Part shown: one piece after another, positions 1 through 6,195 of the stretch
Layout of the letters: every line of letters starts with the position of its first letter
How positions within the stretch are numbered: the stretch's first letter is position 1
Assembly: GCA_016930735.1 (NCBI GenBank)
Contig: JAFGGF010000322.1
Coordinates: 1-11,158 of the forward strand
DNA from: Prolixibacteraceae bacterium
Lineage (GTDB): Bacteria; Bacteroidota; Bacteroidia; Bacteroidales; Prolixibacteraceae
Length of the DNA stretch: 11,158 nucleotides
Direction of reading: 5' to 3'
Notes under the pieces: model-generated
Database searches by the model: none
What the model was told of the DNA's origin: nothing
What the model saw: the letters and a program-made list of their open reading frames with translations, nothing else
Translations under genes and position numbers: made by a program

Positions 1-1224
1 CATCCAAAGGTCTTTCATATTTCCGGTAATATTCATTTCTGAAACCGGTTTTACAATTTTGCCTTTTTCAATCAGGAATCCATCAATTCCATAGGAATAA
101 TCGCCTGTTGAACCATTGCAGTTTCCTCCGTTGAATCCCGTAACCAGTATCCCCTTTTTCATAGAGGCAACCAATCCGTCGAGGTCTTTGCTGCCAAGTT
201 CAAAAACCAGGTTTGTAGAACCTCCTGATGTTGGCTCCATATCCAGCTTTTTACCATAATAAGTGTCAATATAATAGGTTTTCAGCACGCCTTTATCAAA
301 AACAATCCGTTTTTTGGCTGCCAACCCTTCACCATCAAAAAGCTGTGAGCCTCTTCCCGAAACAATAAAGGGATCATCAGTAACTGTAAGTTTATCTGAA
401 ACAACTTTTTCACCGATTTTATCAATCAGGAATGATTGTTTTTGCTGAATGGCAGAACCGCTTAAAGCACCAATAAGTGGACCCAGGAGGTTTCCAACTG
501 CCCTGTTCTCAACAACCATTGGCATGGTTGCTGACTCAATTTTTTCCTGCCCTAATTTGTTTAAGGCCCTTTCCATTGCTTTTTTGCCAACTCCCTCTTT
601 TATCAGTTTATCGTGAAAAATGGCAGATTCATACCAGTAAGATTCAGGCCGTGCGTCACCGCTTTTTGCCGATACTGAAGTAACCAACTGGAAATATGAA
701 CCGGCAGTGTCGCCTTCAAAACCATTGCTGGTGACCATCACACGGCTGTTGATCCCATCATAGTAACTTGCTGTTACAGAAATAATCCTGTCGTCTTTCC
801 CGTATGCTTCATCTTCGGCTGCAAATGCTGCATCGATTTTTGCCTGCGGGTCAACACTGTCGAAGTCTTCATCAACTGTTTTCAGGTCAATACCCCCTCC
901 TTTATAATAAAGGTCGGGATCAGGTAATGTCCTGAATTCATCTTCCGAAAGGTATTTTGTTGCTTCAATTGCTTCTTCAATAAACCGTGCAAGGTCGGTT
1001 TTATTTAAACGGTTGGTTGAATGAGCTGAGTATTTTTTATCGACATACAACCTGATTGACAATCCGTTCTGATTTGATTGTTCCAGTTTGTCAATTTTTT
1101 TCTCCCTGACTTCAATACTGCTGTCTTTGCTTTCAGAGATGATAACGCTTGCTTGCTGCGCCCCGTTATTTATGGCGTGTTCCATTGCCCATCTGGCAAG
1201 TGAATATTTTTCTTCTTTAGTCAT
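1..1224 (-). CDS. tldE: TldE/PmbA-family protein, partial (C-terminus beyond left edge)
   Basis: Probable non-catalytic partner of TldD in the heteromeric TldD/TldE zinc protease, which in other bacteria degrades unfolded peptides and matures some modified peptides. The frame is open from an ATG at 1224 to the left edge (408 codons). The protein begins MTKEEKYSLARWAMEHA, and its last visible stretch (TGDYSYGIDGF, then EKGKIVKPVSEMNITGN) is the conserved PmbA C-terminal region, so only some tens of residues should be missing. Where TldD has HEAIGH, this protein has NRAVGNLLGPLIGAL, with no HExxxH, as expected for the TldE subunit. No signal peptide or membrane segment is visible, unlike its upstream partner. 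It starts 30 nt after the tldD stop on the same strand, so the two are very probably one operon. The truncation is a window-edge effect: I saw no internal stop or frameshift. Family assignment is firm; the peptide substrate is unknown. Confidence 0.9.
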   Translation of the reverse strand, partial: MTKEEKYSLARWAMEHAINNGAQQASVIISESKDSSIEVREKKIDKLEQSNQNGLSIRLYVDKKYSAHSTNRLNKTDLARFIEEAIEATKYLSEDEFRTLPDPDLYYKGGGIDLKTVDEDFDSVDPQAKIDAAFAAEDEAYGKDDRIISVTASYYDGINSRVMVTSNGFEGDTAGSYFQLVTSVSAKSGDARPESYWYESAIFHDKLIKEGVGKKAMERALNKLGQEKIESATMPMVVENRAVGNLLGPLIGALSGSAIQQKQSFLIDKIGEKVVSDKLTVTDDPFIVSGRGSQLFDGEGLAAKKRIVFDKGVLKTYYIDTYYGKKLDMEPTSGGSTNLVFELGSKDLDGLVASMKKGILVTGFNGGNCNGSTGDYSYGIDGFLIEKGKIVKPVSEMNITGNMKDLWM

Positions 1225-1254
1225 TTTTTTCGATTTTACATTAACAAATAAATC

Positions 1255-2781
1255 TTACGCATTTGAACCTCCAACGGTCAGTTTTTTCACCAGGACAGTA
1301 GGCAATCCTAAAGTTACAGGAACCGATTGCCCGTCTTTTCCACATGTCCAGGTTCCGCTGTCATTTTTATAATCATTGGCAGCCATTGTGATATCTGCCA
1401 ATGCTTCAGGTCCGTTACCAATAATATTGATGTCTTTTATTGGTTGGGTAAGTTTCCCTTTTTCGATAATGTATCCCGATTTTACAAAGAAGGTAAAATC
1501 ACCGGCTCCGATTTGTACCTGCCCGTTGCTGAAATTATCGACATAAACACCGTAGTCAACCTGTGCAATAATTTCTTCTTTAGTATGTGGTCCGGCTTCC
1601 ATATAAGTTGAGCGCATCCTTGGGATCGGCACAAAACGGAACGATTCACGCCGCCCGTTTCCGGTTGGTTCCACGCCGTAATATTCAGCGCTGATCCTGT
1701 CGTGAATGTAACTGTTCAGTACTCCATCTTTAACCAGGTAAGTTTTTTTCACATCGTTCCCTTCATCATCGATATTTATGGCACCACGGTCATTGGGAAG
1801 TGTTCCGTCGTCAATAATATTGATAAAATTCTCAGCAACTTTTTTATTGAGTTTATCGCTGAAAATGGAAGTGCCTTTGCGGTTAAAGTCAGCTTCAAAA
1901 GTATGCCCTATTGCCTCGTGCAATAAAATTCCGGAACCACCTGCCCCAAGCACTACCGGCATTTCACCTGCTTTTGGTTTTCCTGCACCAAAAAGGAAAT
2001 TGGTTTTATCAACTGCTTCCTGTGCAACTTCGTTAATCAGGTCGTCTGTCATTATTTCAAATCCTTTCCGATACGACCTTGCCGAATATGCATTTTCAAT
2101 CTGCCCGTCTTTTTCCATTACACAAACAGCTCCGAAACGCATCATCGGACGGTAATCATAAGTCAATTTTCCTTCAGAATTATAAAACAATATGAACGAT
2201 GTTGAATCTCCGAGGAAAGCATTAACTTTACTTACTTTACTATCGAGGCTGAATACTTTATCGTTAATTTTCTGAACAAAAGGAACTTTGTCTTTTACCG
2301 ATACGTCACTCCATTTTTGTGAAATTTTGTAATAATCGGCAGGTGTTTTTTCAAGAATTCCCTGTGGGTCGAATTCCTTCGGATTGTTTGCAATACTGGC
2401 AGCCATTTTTGCTGCATTTAGCATGGCATCCAATGTTATTTCCTCGGAATAGGCAAACCCCGTCTGGTCTCCTTTTAATACCCTGATGCCGACACCAAAG
2501 TCAACATTGGATGAAGCCCTGTTAACTTTTCCGTCTTCCAAGCCCAGGTTATTACTTGTTGTATGTTCAAAAAACAGGTCGGCATAAGTACCGCCTTTCG
2601 ACATTGCTGCTGCAATTACTTTTTGCAGCATTTCAGATGAAACTTCAAAATGGTCCAAGTAGCTCTTCACGTCTGGTGAAATTTGTAAATTCTGGCACGA
2701 CTGCATAAAGGGTGGCAATATCATGCTCCCTGCAACAGCAGCACCGCTTGTTTTAATAAAATTACGTCTGTTAAAATTCAT
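1255..2781 (-). CDS. tldD: TldD-family zinc metalloprotease with Tat-type signal
   Basis: Catalytic subunit of a TldD/TldE-type metalloprotease (508 residues; family members are usually about 450-550). The metal site is visible: HEAIGH at residues 288-293 gives two His ligands and the catalytic Glu, and C480 in TWTCGKDGQSVPV matches the third, Cys ligand of the family. The C-terminal region ends in the usual GLPTVLVKKLTVGG-type tail. The N-terminus MNFNRRNFIKTSG carries a twin-arginine motif, followed by a hydrophobic AAVAGSMILPPF stretch and Cys29 in MQSC, a weak lipobox-like context. Export by Tat, possibly with lipid anchoring, is therefore inferred. E. coli TldD is cytosolic, so this is a notable difference, although Tat-like leaders are my recollection for some Bacteroidota homologues. 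It is the first gene of a two-gene unit with tldE. No modified-peptide (RiPP) precursor gene is seen nearby, so a general peptide-degrading role is at least as likely as peptide maturation. Confidence 0.93.
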   Translation of the reverse strand: MNFNRRNFIKTSGAAVAGSMILPPFMQSCQNLQISPDVKSYLDHFEVSSEMLQKVIAAAMSKGGTYADLFFEHTTSNNLGLEDGKVNRASSNVDFGVGIRVLKGDQTGFAYSEEITLDAMLNAAKMAASIANNPKEFDPQGILEKTPADYYKISQKWSDVSVKDKVPFVQKINDKVFSLDSKVSKVNAFLGDSTSFILFYNSEGKLTYDYRPMMRFGAVCVMEKDGQIENAYSARSYRKGFEIMTDDLINEVAQEAVDKTNFLFGAGKPKAGEMPVVLGAGGSGILLHEAIGHTFEADFNRKGTSIFSDKLNKKVAENFINIIDDGTLPNDRGAINIDDEGNDVKKTYLVKDGVLNSYIHDRISAEYYGVEPTGNGRRESFRFVPIPRMRSTYMEAGPHTKEEIIAQVDYGVYVDNFSNGQVQIGAGDFTFFVKSGYIIEKGKLTQPIKDINIIGNGPEALADITMAANDYKNDSGTWTCGKDGQSVPVTLGLPTVLVKKLTVGGSNA

Positions 2782-3000
2782 TTTATTTAGTTTAAAGATT
2801 CAAAAAAATCCTGATAAATCATGATACCATACCAACCGGCAAGCAAATTAGTATTTCCAAATTGAATAAAATTACATAAATCATTAAGATTAAAACAAAA
2901 AGTAAGACAAATTATTTTGAAATTCAATTTAATAATCAGGCAATAACATAGGTGAATAATTTTTGGGGGTCACAATATATTTTGTATTCTTTTTAATAAT

Positions 3001-3020
3001 TTACCCTGTTTAAAAGGTAA
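3001..3020. repeat. Inverted repeat TTACC-N10-GGTAA
   Basis: The arms TTACC (3001-3005) and GGTAA (3016-3020) are perfectly complementary around a 10-nt spacer that contains CTGTTTAAAA. The site lies about 200 nt upstream of the type II glutamine synthetase and its CCCTGTTT (3004-3011) recurs at 3059-3066. It could be a regulator site, but five-base arms in AT-rich DNA can arise by chance. Confidence 0.3.
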
Positions 3021-3056
3021 TAATTGTAAATTTATTTTTATATTTTAATAACAATA

Positions 3057-3077
3057 ACCCCTGTTTTTGACAGGTGT
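3057..3077 (+). repeat. Hairpin-forming inverted repeat upstream of type II glutamine synthetase
   Basis: ACCCCTGT (3057-3064) and ACAGGTGT (3070-3077) pair in 7 of 8 positions around a 5-nt TTTTG loop, followed by TTTTAAAA. It lies upstream of the candidate -7 box at 3164, so it would be an operator or upstream site rather than a leader attenuator unless transcription starts earlier. A terminator for leftward or stray transcription is possible but the downstream T-run is short. Confidence 0.4.
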
Positions 3078-3163
3078 TTTAAAAATAGATGATTTTAATG
3101 TAAAATTAGTCTTAATTTTTTACAATCTGTTTGTAAATAAATACTTATTTTTTCATTTTTGAA

Positions 3164-3171
3164 TATTTTTG
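3164..3171 (+). promoter_or_regulatory. Candidate -7 box (TATTTTTG) for type II glutamine synthetase
   Basis: TATTTTTG is an exact fit to the Bacteroidota -7 consensus TAnnTTTG and ends 48 nt before the ATG at 3220. A -33 TTTG at normal spacing is not seen; the nearest TTTG upstream (3130-3133) is 30 nt away. The call rests on the -7 box alone. Confidence 0.4.
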
Positions 3172-3219
3172 CTGCCTGACTGGAGAATTGTCAATAATAA
3201 TTAAATAATTAGTAACAAT

Positions 3220-4233
3220 ATGAAATCAAAATTGGAATATATCTGGCTGGATGGTTCAGTGCCAACACAGCAGTTAAGGGCAAAAACCCGTATTGAGAAA
3301 GATTTTAGTGGCAAACTTGAAGATTGTCCTGTATGGTCATTTGATGGATCTTCTACAAATCAGGCATCAGGCGGGTCTTCTGATTTATTATTAAAGCCTG
3401 TGGCAATTTTTCCGGATCCTGACAGAAAAAATGCTTTCCTTGTAATGACAGAAGTATTAAATGCAGATGGTACTCCACATGAAACAAACGGTCGTGCACA
3501 TATTGAAGAGGAAGATGATGATTTCTGGTTCGGTTACGAGCAGGAATATTTCCTTTATGATCCTCAAACAAGGTTACCTTTAGGATTTCCTGCCGGAGGA
3601 TTCCCGTTACCACAAGGGCCATATTATTGTGGTATAGGTGGATCCAAAGCATTCGGACGTCAGATTGTTGAAGAACATCTTGATCTTTGCTTAGAGGCAG
3701 GAATCAATGTTGAAGGTATAAATGCTGAAGTTGCAGCCGGACAATGGGAATTTCAGATTTTTGCAAAAGGCGCCGGAAATGCAGGTGATCAGGTATGGGT
3801 AGCTCGTTATTTAATGGAAAGAACTGCTGAAAAGTACGGCGTTGATATTGAATGGCATCCTAAACCACTGGGGAAAGACCTTGACTGGAACGGATCCGGC
3901 ATGCATGCTAACTTTTCAAATGGATTGATGCGTACATGCGGTGATGAAAAAGTGTTTAATGCTATTTGTGATGAATTCGGTAAACATATTAAAGAACATA
4001 TTGAGGTATATGGTGCTTATAATGACCAGAGGTTAACAGGAAAACATGAAACAGCTGCTATTACCGATTTTTCATATGGCGTTTCCGACAGAGGTGCTTC
4101 AATCCGTATTCCGGTAGGTACTGTTGACGATGGATGGAAGGGCCGTTTGGAAGACCGTAGGCCGGCATCAAATGCTGATCCTTACAAAGTTGGAGCACGT
4201 ATTATTAAAACTGTTCACAAAATAAAACTGTAA
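3220..4233 (+). CDS. glnII: Type II (eukaryote-like) glutamine synthetase
   Basis: Cytosolic enzyme that makes glutamine from glutamate, ammonia and ATP (337 residues, slightly shorter than the roughly 350-residue eukaryotic enzymes). The N-terminal beta-grasp domain carries WSFDGSSTNQA (residues 39-49), including the Asp and Ser of the ammonia site. The catalytic domain shows FGYEQEYF (104-111, metal ligands E107/E109), NAEVAAGQWEFQ (168-179, E170/E177), SGMHANFS with H229, NDQRLTGKHETA with R271, and DRGASIRIP (290-298). All key residues are present, so it should be an active ammonia ligase. Type II enzymes are not controlled by the GlnE adenylylation used for type I enzymes, so control is likely transcriptional. 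It stands alone: a promoter-like box lies upstream and a terminator immediately follows. No PII, GOGAT or ammonium-transporter gene is in the window. The ATG at 3220 is the only sensible start, because the conserved region begins at once. Confidence 0.95.
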   Translation: MKSKLEYIWLDGSVPTQQLRAKTRIEKDFSGKLEDCPVWSFDGSSTNQASGGSSDLLLKPVAIFPDPDRKNAFLVMTEVLNADGTPHETNGRAHIEEEDDDFWFGYEQEYFLYDPQTRLPLGFPAGGFPLPQGPYYCGIGGSKAFGRQIVEEHLDLCLEAGINVEGINAEVAAGQWEFQIFAKGAGNAGDQVWVARYLMERTAEKYGVDIEWHPKPLGKDLDWNGSGMHANFSNGLMRTCGDEKVFNAICDEFGKHIKEHIEVYGAYNDQRLTGKHETAAITDFSYGVSDRGASIRIPVGTVDDGWKGRLEDRRPASNADPYKVGARIIKTVHKIKL

Positions 4234-4252
4234 AAATATTTTTGTTATTGTG

Positions 4253-4282
4253 AAAGCTGTTCTGTAAAGGACAGCTTTTTTT
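4253..4282 (+). terminator. Intrinsic terminator of type II glutamine synthetase
   Basis: AAAGCTGTTC and GGACAGCTTT form a 10-bp stem with one G-T wobble around a TGTAAA loop, followed by a T-run to 4282. It lies 20 nt after the stop at 4233. The T-run overlaps the TAA stop (4281-4283) of the convergent HAD gene. There is no T-run on the minus-strand side, so it reads as mainly a plus-strand terminator. Confidence 0.85.
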
Positions 4283-5135
4283 ATATGTCAATAACAGCTG
4301 AATCACAAACGTAGGTTGGTATAATCCCTGAACTGCTGATCCTTATATTTGCCATATCAGGTAAAGTATTTCCCGAAAGGACCAAAGCTGTATCCAAACC
4401 AAATTTGTTTCCACCGATTATATCTGTGTACAGAGTGTCTCCAACCATCAGGATTTCATTCCTTTTAACATTAATGTCTTTGAGTGTGCGTTCGTAGGCT
4501 AATAAGAACATTTGAGCATCAGGTTTCCCAAAACGAATAAAGTTTTTTCCGATAATGTTTTCAACAAGGTCGGCCAAAGCCCCGATTGCCACAGATATAT
4601 CATTTTTATTAACCGGATAATTATAGTCAGTATTGGCAACGATAACAGTCATATTTTTTTTACGGAGCAGGTTTATTGTTTTATTCAGGTCATCGTTCCA
4701 GTTAAAACCTTCATCGTCTAAAAATGCAAACGATTCTATGTGTTCAAGGTTATCCATATTAATATCTCTCACAGCTATCGTTTTTAATCCGGCCGAAGAA
4801 ATGTAATGGGCCGAATTTTCAGTACCCAGATAAGCAATAGTATTTCCATTCGTTACTTTGGTCCTGAAAAATTCCATGGCCAGCATTCCCGAGGATAAAA
4901 TTTTATCGGTAGTTATATATTTTAATCCTTTTTCCTGGTACCAACTTGCCAATTCCTCAGGGCTCCTTGATGAATCATTGGTTAATACATAATAATATAT
5001 GCCTTTTCTTTCGAGGTACTCGAATGTTGCCTGTATGCCGGGTATTAACCCTTTATAATTTTTCAGGACACCAAAAGCATCAAAAAAAACTGCTTTATAA
5101 TTTTTTACAATATTTCGGAAACTTTTAGTCCTCAT
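4281..5135 (-). CDS. HAD-superfamily class IIA phosphatase-like protein
   Basis: A 284-residue cytosolic protein of the NagD-like HAD-IIA group. Motif I is FFDAFGVL (nucleophile D19), motif II is the Thr of LTNDS (T52), motif III is K204 in RFGKPDAQ, and motif IV is VGDTLYTD (231-238, D233/D238). The roughly 150 residues between motifs II and III are a C2-type cap, which in this family selects the substrate. The second Asp of the usual DxD motif I, the general acid/base of classical phosphatases, is Phe21 here. Some HAD-IIA relatives also lack it, so phosphatase activity is plausible but not certain. The gene starts 2 nt after the kinase stop and is last in a three-gene operon, so it may act on the product of the kinase or ligase. 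Family assignment is firm; the substrate is unknown. Confidence 0.88.
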   Translation of the reverse strand: MRTKSFRNIVKNYKAVFFDAFGVLKNYKGLIPGIQATFEYLERKGIYYYVLTNDSSRSPEELASWYQEKGLKYITTDKILSSGMLAMEFFRTKVTNGNTIAYLGTENSAHYISSAGLKTIAVRDINMDNLEHIESFAFLDDEGFNWNDDLNKTINLLRKKNMTVIVANTDYNYPVNKNDISVAIGALADLVENIIGKNFIRFGKPDAQMFLLAYERTLKDINVKRNEILMVGDTLYTDIIGGNKFGLDTALVLSGNTLPDMANIRISSSGIIPTYVCDSAVIDI

Positions 5136-5137
5136 AA

Positions 5138-6181
5138 TTATATTTTTAAAGCTTTTAGTATTTTATCAACATTGTAATTCCGGTCCATTGCAGGGAAATA
5201 AGTATCCCATGCTTCTTTAATCAGTTTACTCGAATATGTTTGCCTGAAAAAATATGGGCCGTCTTTTATTACATAATTAAGAATAAAAAAACGGTATGCA
5301 TCTTTAATAAATCTTATTTCTGCTTCGTTTAGTGGGTAAATCCGGTGATATTCTTTTAAAAATATGAGAAACCGGTCTTCCATTAACGGATCAATAAGAT
5401 AACTGAAAACAGTACGGTCTCCGGCTTCTGAAACTACCCTGCTGAAAAAATAGAAATCCATAACCCTGGGGGAAATCCTGAACCAGTCATAATCCCACCT
5501 AGAATAAAATTTACCATCACCGGTTATTGAAAAGTTGCCAATATTCCAATCGACAAAAACAGGGATGGTTTCAAAATCAGTCAGGTAATTCAGCTTATCA
5601 GCATTATTAAGAAATTTCTCACATTGTGATTTTATTAAAGGCTCGTGAGATGGACAGATTTGAATTTTCCCTTTATCAATATATCTCAGGAGTTTATGTA
5701 TATCAGTAACCATACTTTTTGATGAGTTAGGCAGTTGGTTGCTTACATTGGTACATGCAATATGAAATCTTGCCAGTTCACGTCCGAGTTTTTTTATTTG
5801 TCTTTCATCCAGTTTTCTAGGCAGCCTGTCTTTGGTTTTTATCGGATTGTAAAATATCACCCAGGCTGAATGATTGCCTTCAAAATAGCGGTAAATGAAT
5901 AGTTCATTTTTTTTAACCAGCGACTGTGCCAGAAAATTTTCATATGGAATTTCAAGATTATTAGCCAGGTTATTAATTATAATATGATCTTCCCTGAAAT
6001 CTTCAAATTTCCCGTAATCAGAAAGTTTTGCAAAAACCGGCTGCCGGTTGTAAAACGATACTTTGTAAACCTGGTTTGTGGAAACGTGTGCACTGACATC
6101 GTAGACCCCTTTAACTTCATGCCTGTCGTCAAATTCCTGCCAGGCCAGTTTTATTATCTGTACGTAATCAAGTTGATTCAT
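5138..6181 (-). CDS. APH/SrkA-fold small-molecule or protein kinase (divergent)
   Basis: A 347-residue kinase-fold protein of the phosphotransferase enzyme family (APH, choline kinase, SrkA/homoserine kinase II group). The N-lobe shows STNQVYKVSF (34-43) followed by VFAKL, where K52 is the probable ATP-binding Lys, and FREDH (62-66) fits the C-helix Glu region. In the C-lobe the catalytic motif, usually HGDxHxGN, reads FVDWNIGN (209-216): base D211 and metal ligand N216 are kept but the His is Phe209. The metal-binding DxD region is WDYDW (D230/D232), and D242 in VMDFYFF matches a conserved structural Asp. It is therefore probably an active ATP-dependent kinase of a small hydroxylated metabolite. 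It sits 14 nt after the ligase and 2 nt before the HAD gene. Nothing specifically suggests antibiotic resistance. The substrate is not determinable here. Confidence 0.82.
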   Translation of the reverse strand: MNQLDYVQIIKLAWQEFDDRHEVKGVYDVSAHVSTNQVYKVSFYNRQPVFAKLSDYGKFEDFREDHIIINNLANNLEIPYENFLAQSLVKKNELFIYRYFEGNHSAWVIFYNPIKTKDRLPRKLDERQIKKLGRELARFHIACTNVSNQLPNSSKSMVTDIHKLLRYIDKGKIQICPSHEPLIKSQCEKFLNNADKLNYLTDFETIPVFVDWNIGNFSITGDGKFYSRWDYDWFRISPRVMDFYFFSRVVSEAGDRTVFSYLIDPLMEDRFLIFLKEYHRIYPLNEAEIRFIKDAYRFFILNYVIKDGPYFFRQTYSSKLIKEAWDTYFPAMDRNYNVDKILKALKI

Positions 6182-6195
6182 TAAAAAATGCGGGT

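Larger units (their letters stand above)
2782..3219. other. Divergent AT-rich intergenic region between tldD and type II glutamine synthetase
   Basis: This 438-nt gene-free stretch must hold the promoters of both flanking genes. I found no convincing small ORF or RNA gene in it. Visible structure is confined to the right part: two inverted repeats (3001-3020 and 3057-3077) sharing a CCCTGTTT core, and a TATTTTTG box at 3164-3171. No clean TAnnTTTG box was found on the minus strand for tldD. The leader before the 3220 ATG has no Shine-Dalgarno motif at normal spacing; a GGAGA at 3182-3186 lies too far upstream to serve. Confidence 0.7.

Noticed and set aside
477..683. Plus-strand open frame of 68 codons at the left
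   Set aside because: It is antisense to the continuous tldE reading frame, whose translation matches PmbA; it has no independent support.
1..1224. tldE as a truncated pseudogene
   Set aside because: The frame is intact to the window edge and reaches the conserved C-terminal motifs; the missing end is simply outside the window.
1778..2155. Plus-strand open frame of 125 codons inside tldD
   Set aside because: It lies antisense to a well-conserved metalloprotease containing HEAIGH, and its translation has no recognisable domain; it is a shadow of tldD.
2782..3219. Small RiPP precursor gene beside tldD
   Set aside because: TldD/E can mature modified peptides, but no short frame with a leader-core pattern and plausible start is visible, and no modification enzymes are nearby.
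5138..6181. Aminoglycoside-resistance gene
   Set aside because: The fold is shared with APH enzymes, but the loop motifs are divergent, the gene is embedded in a metabolic operon, and no mobile element or resistance context is present.
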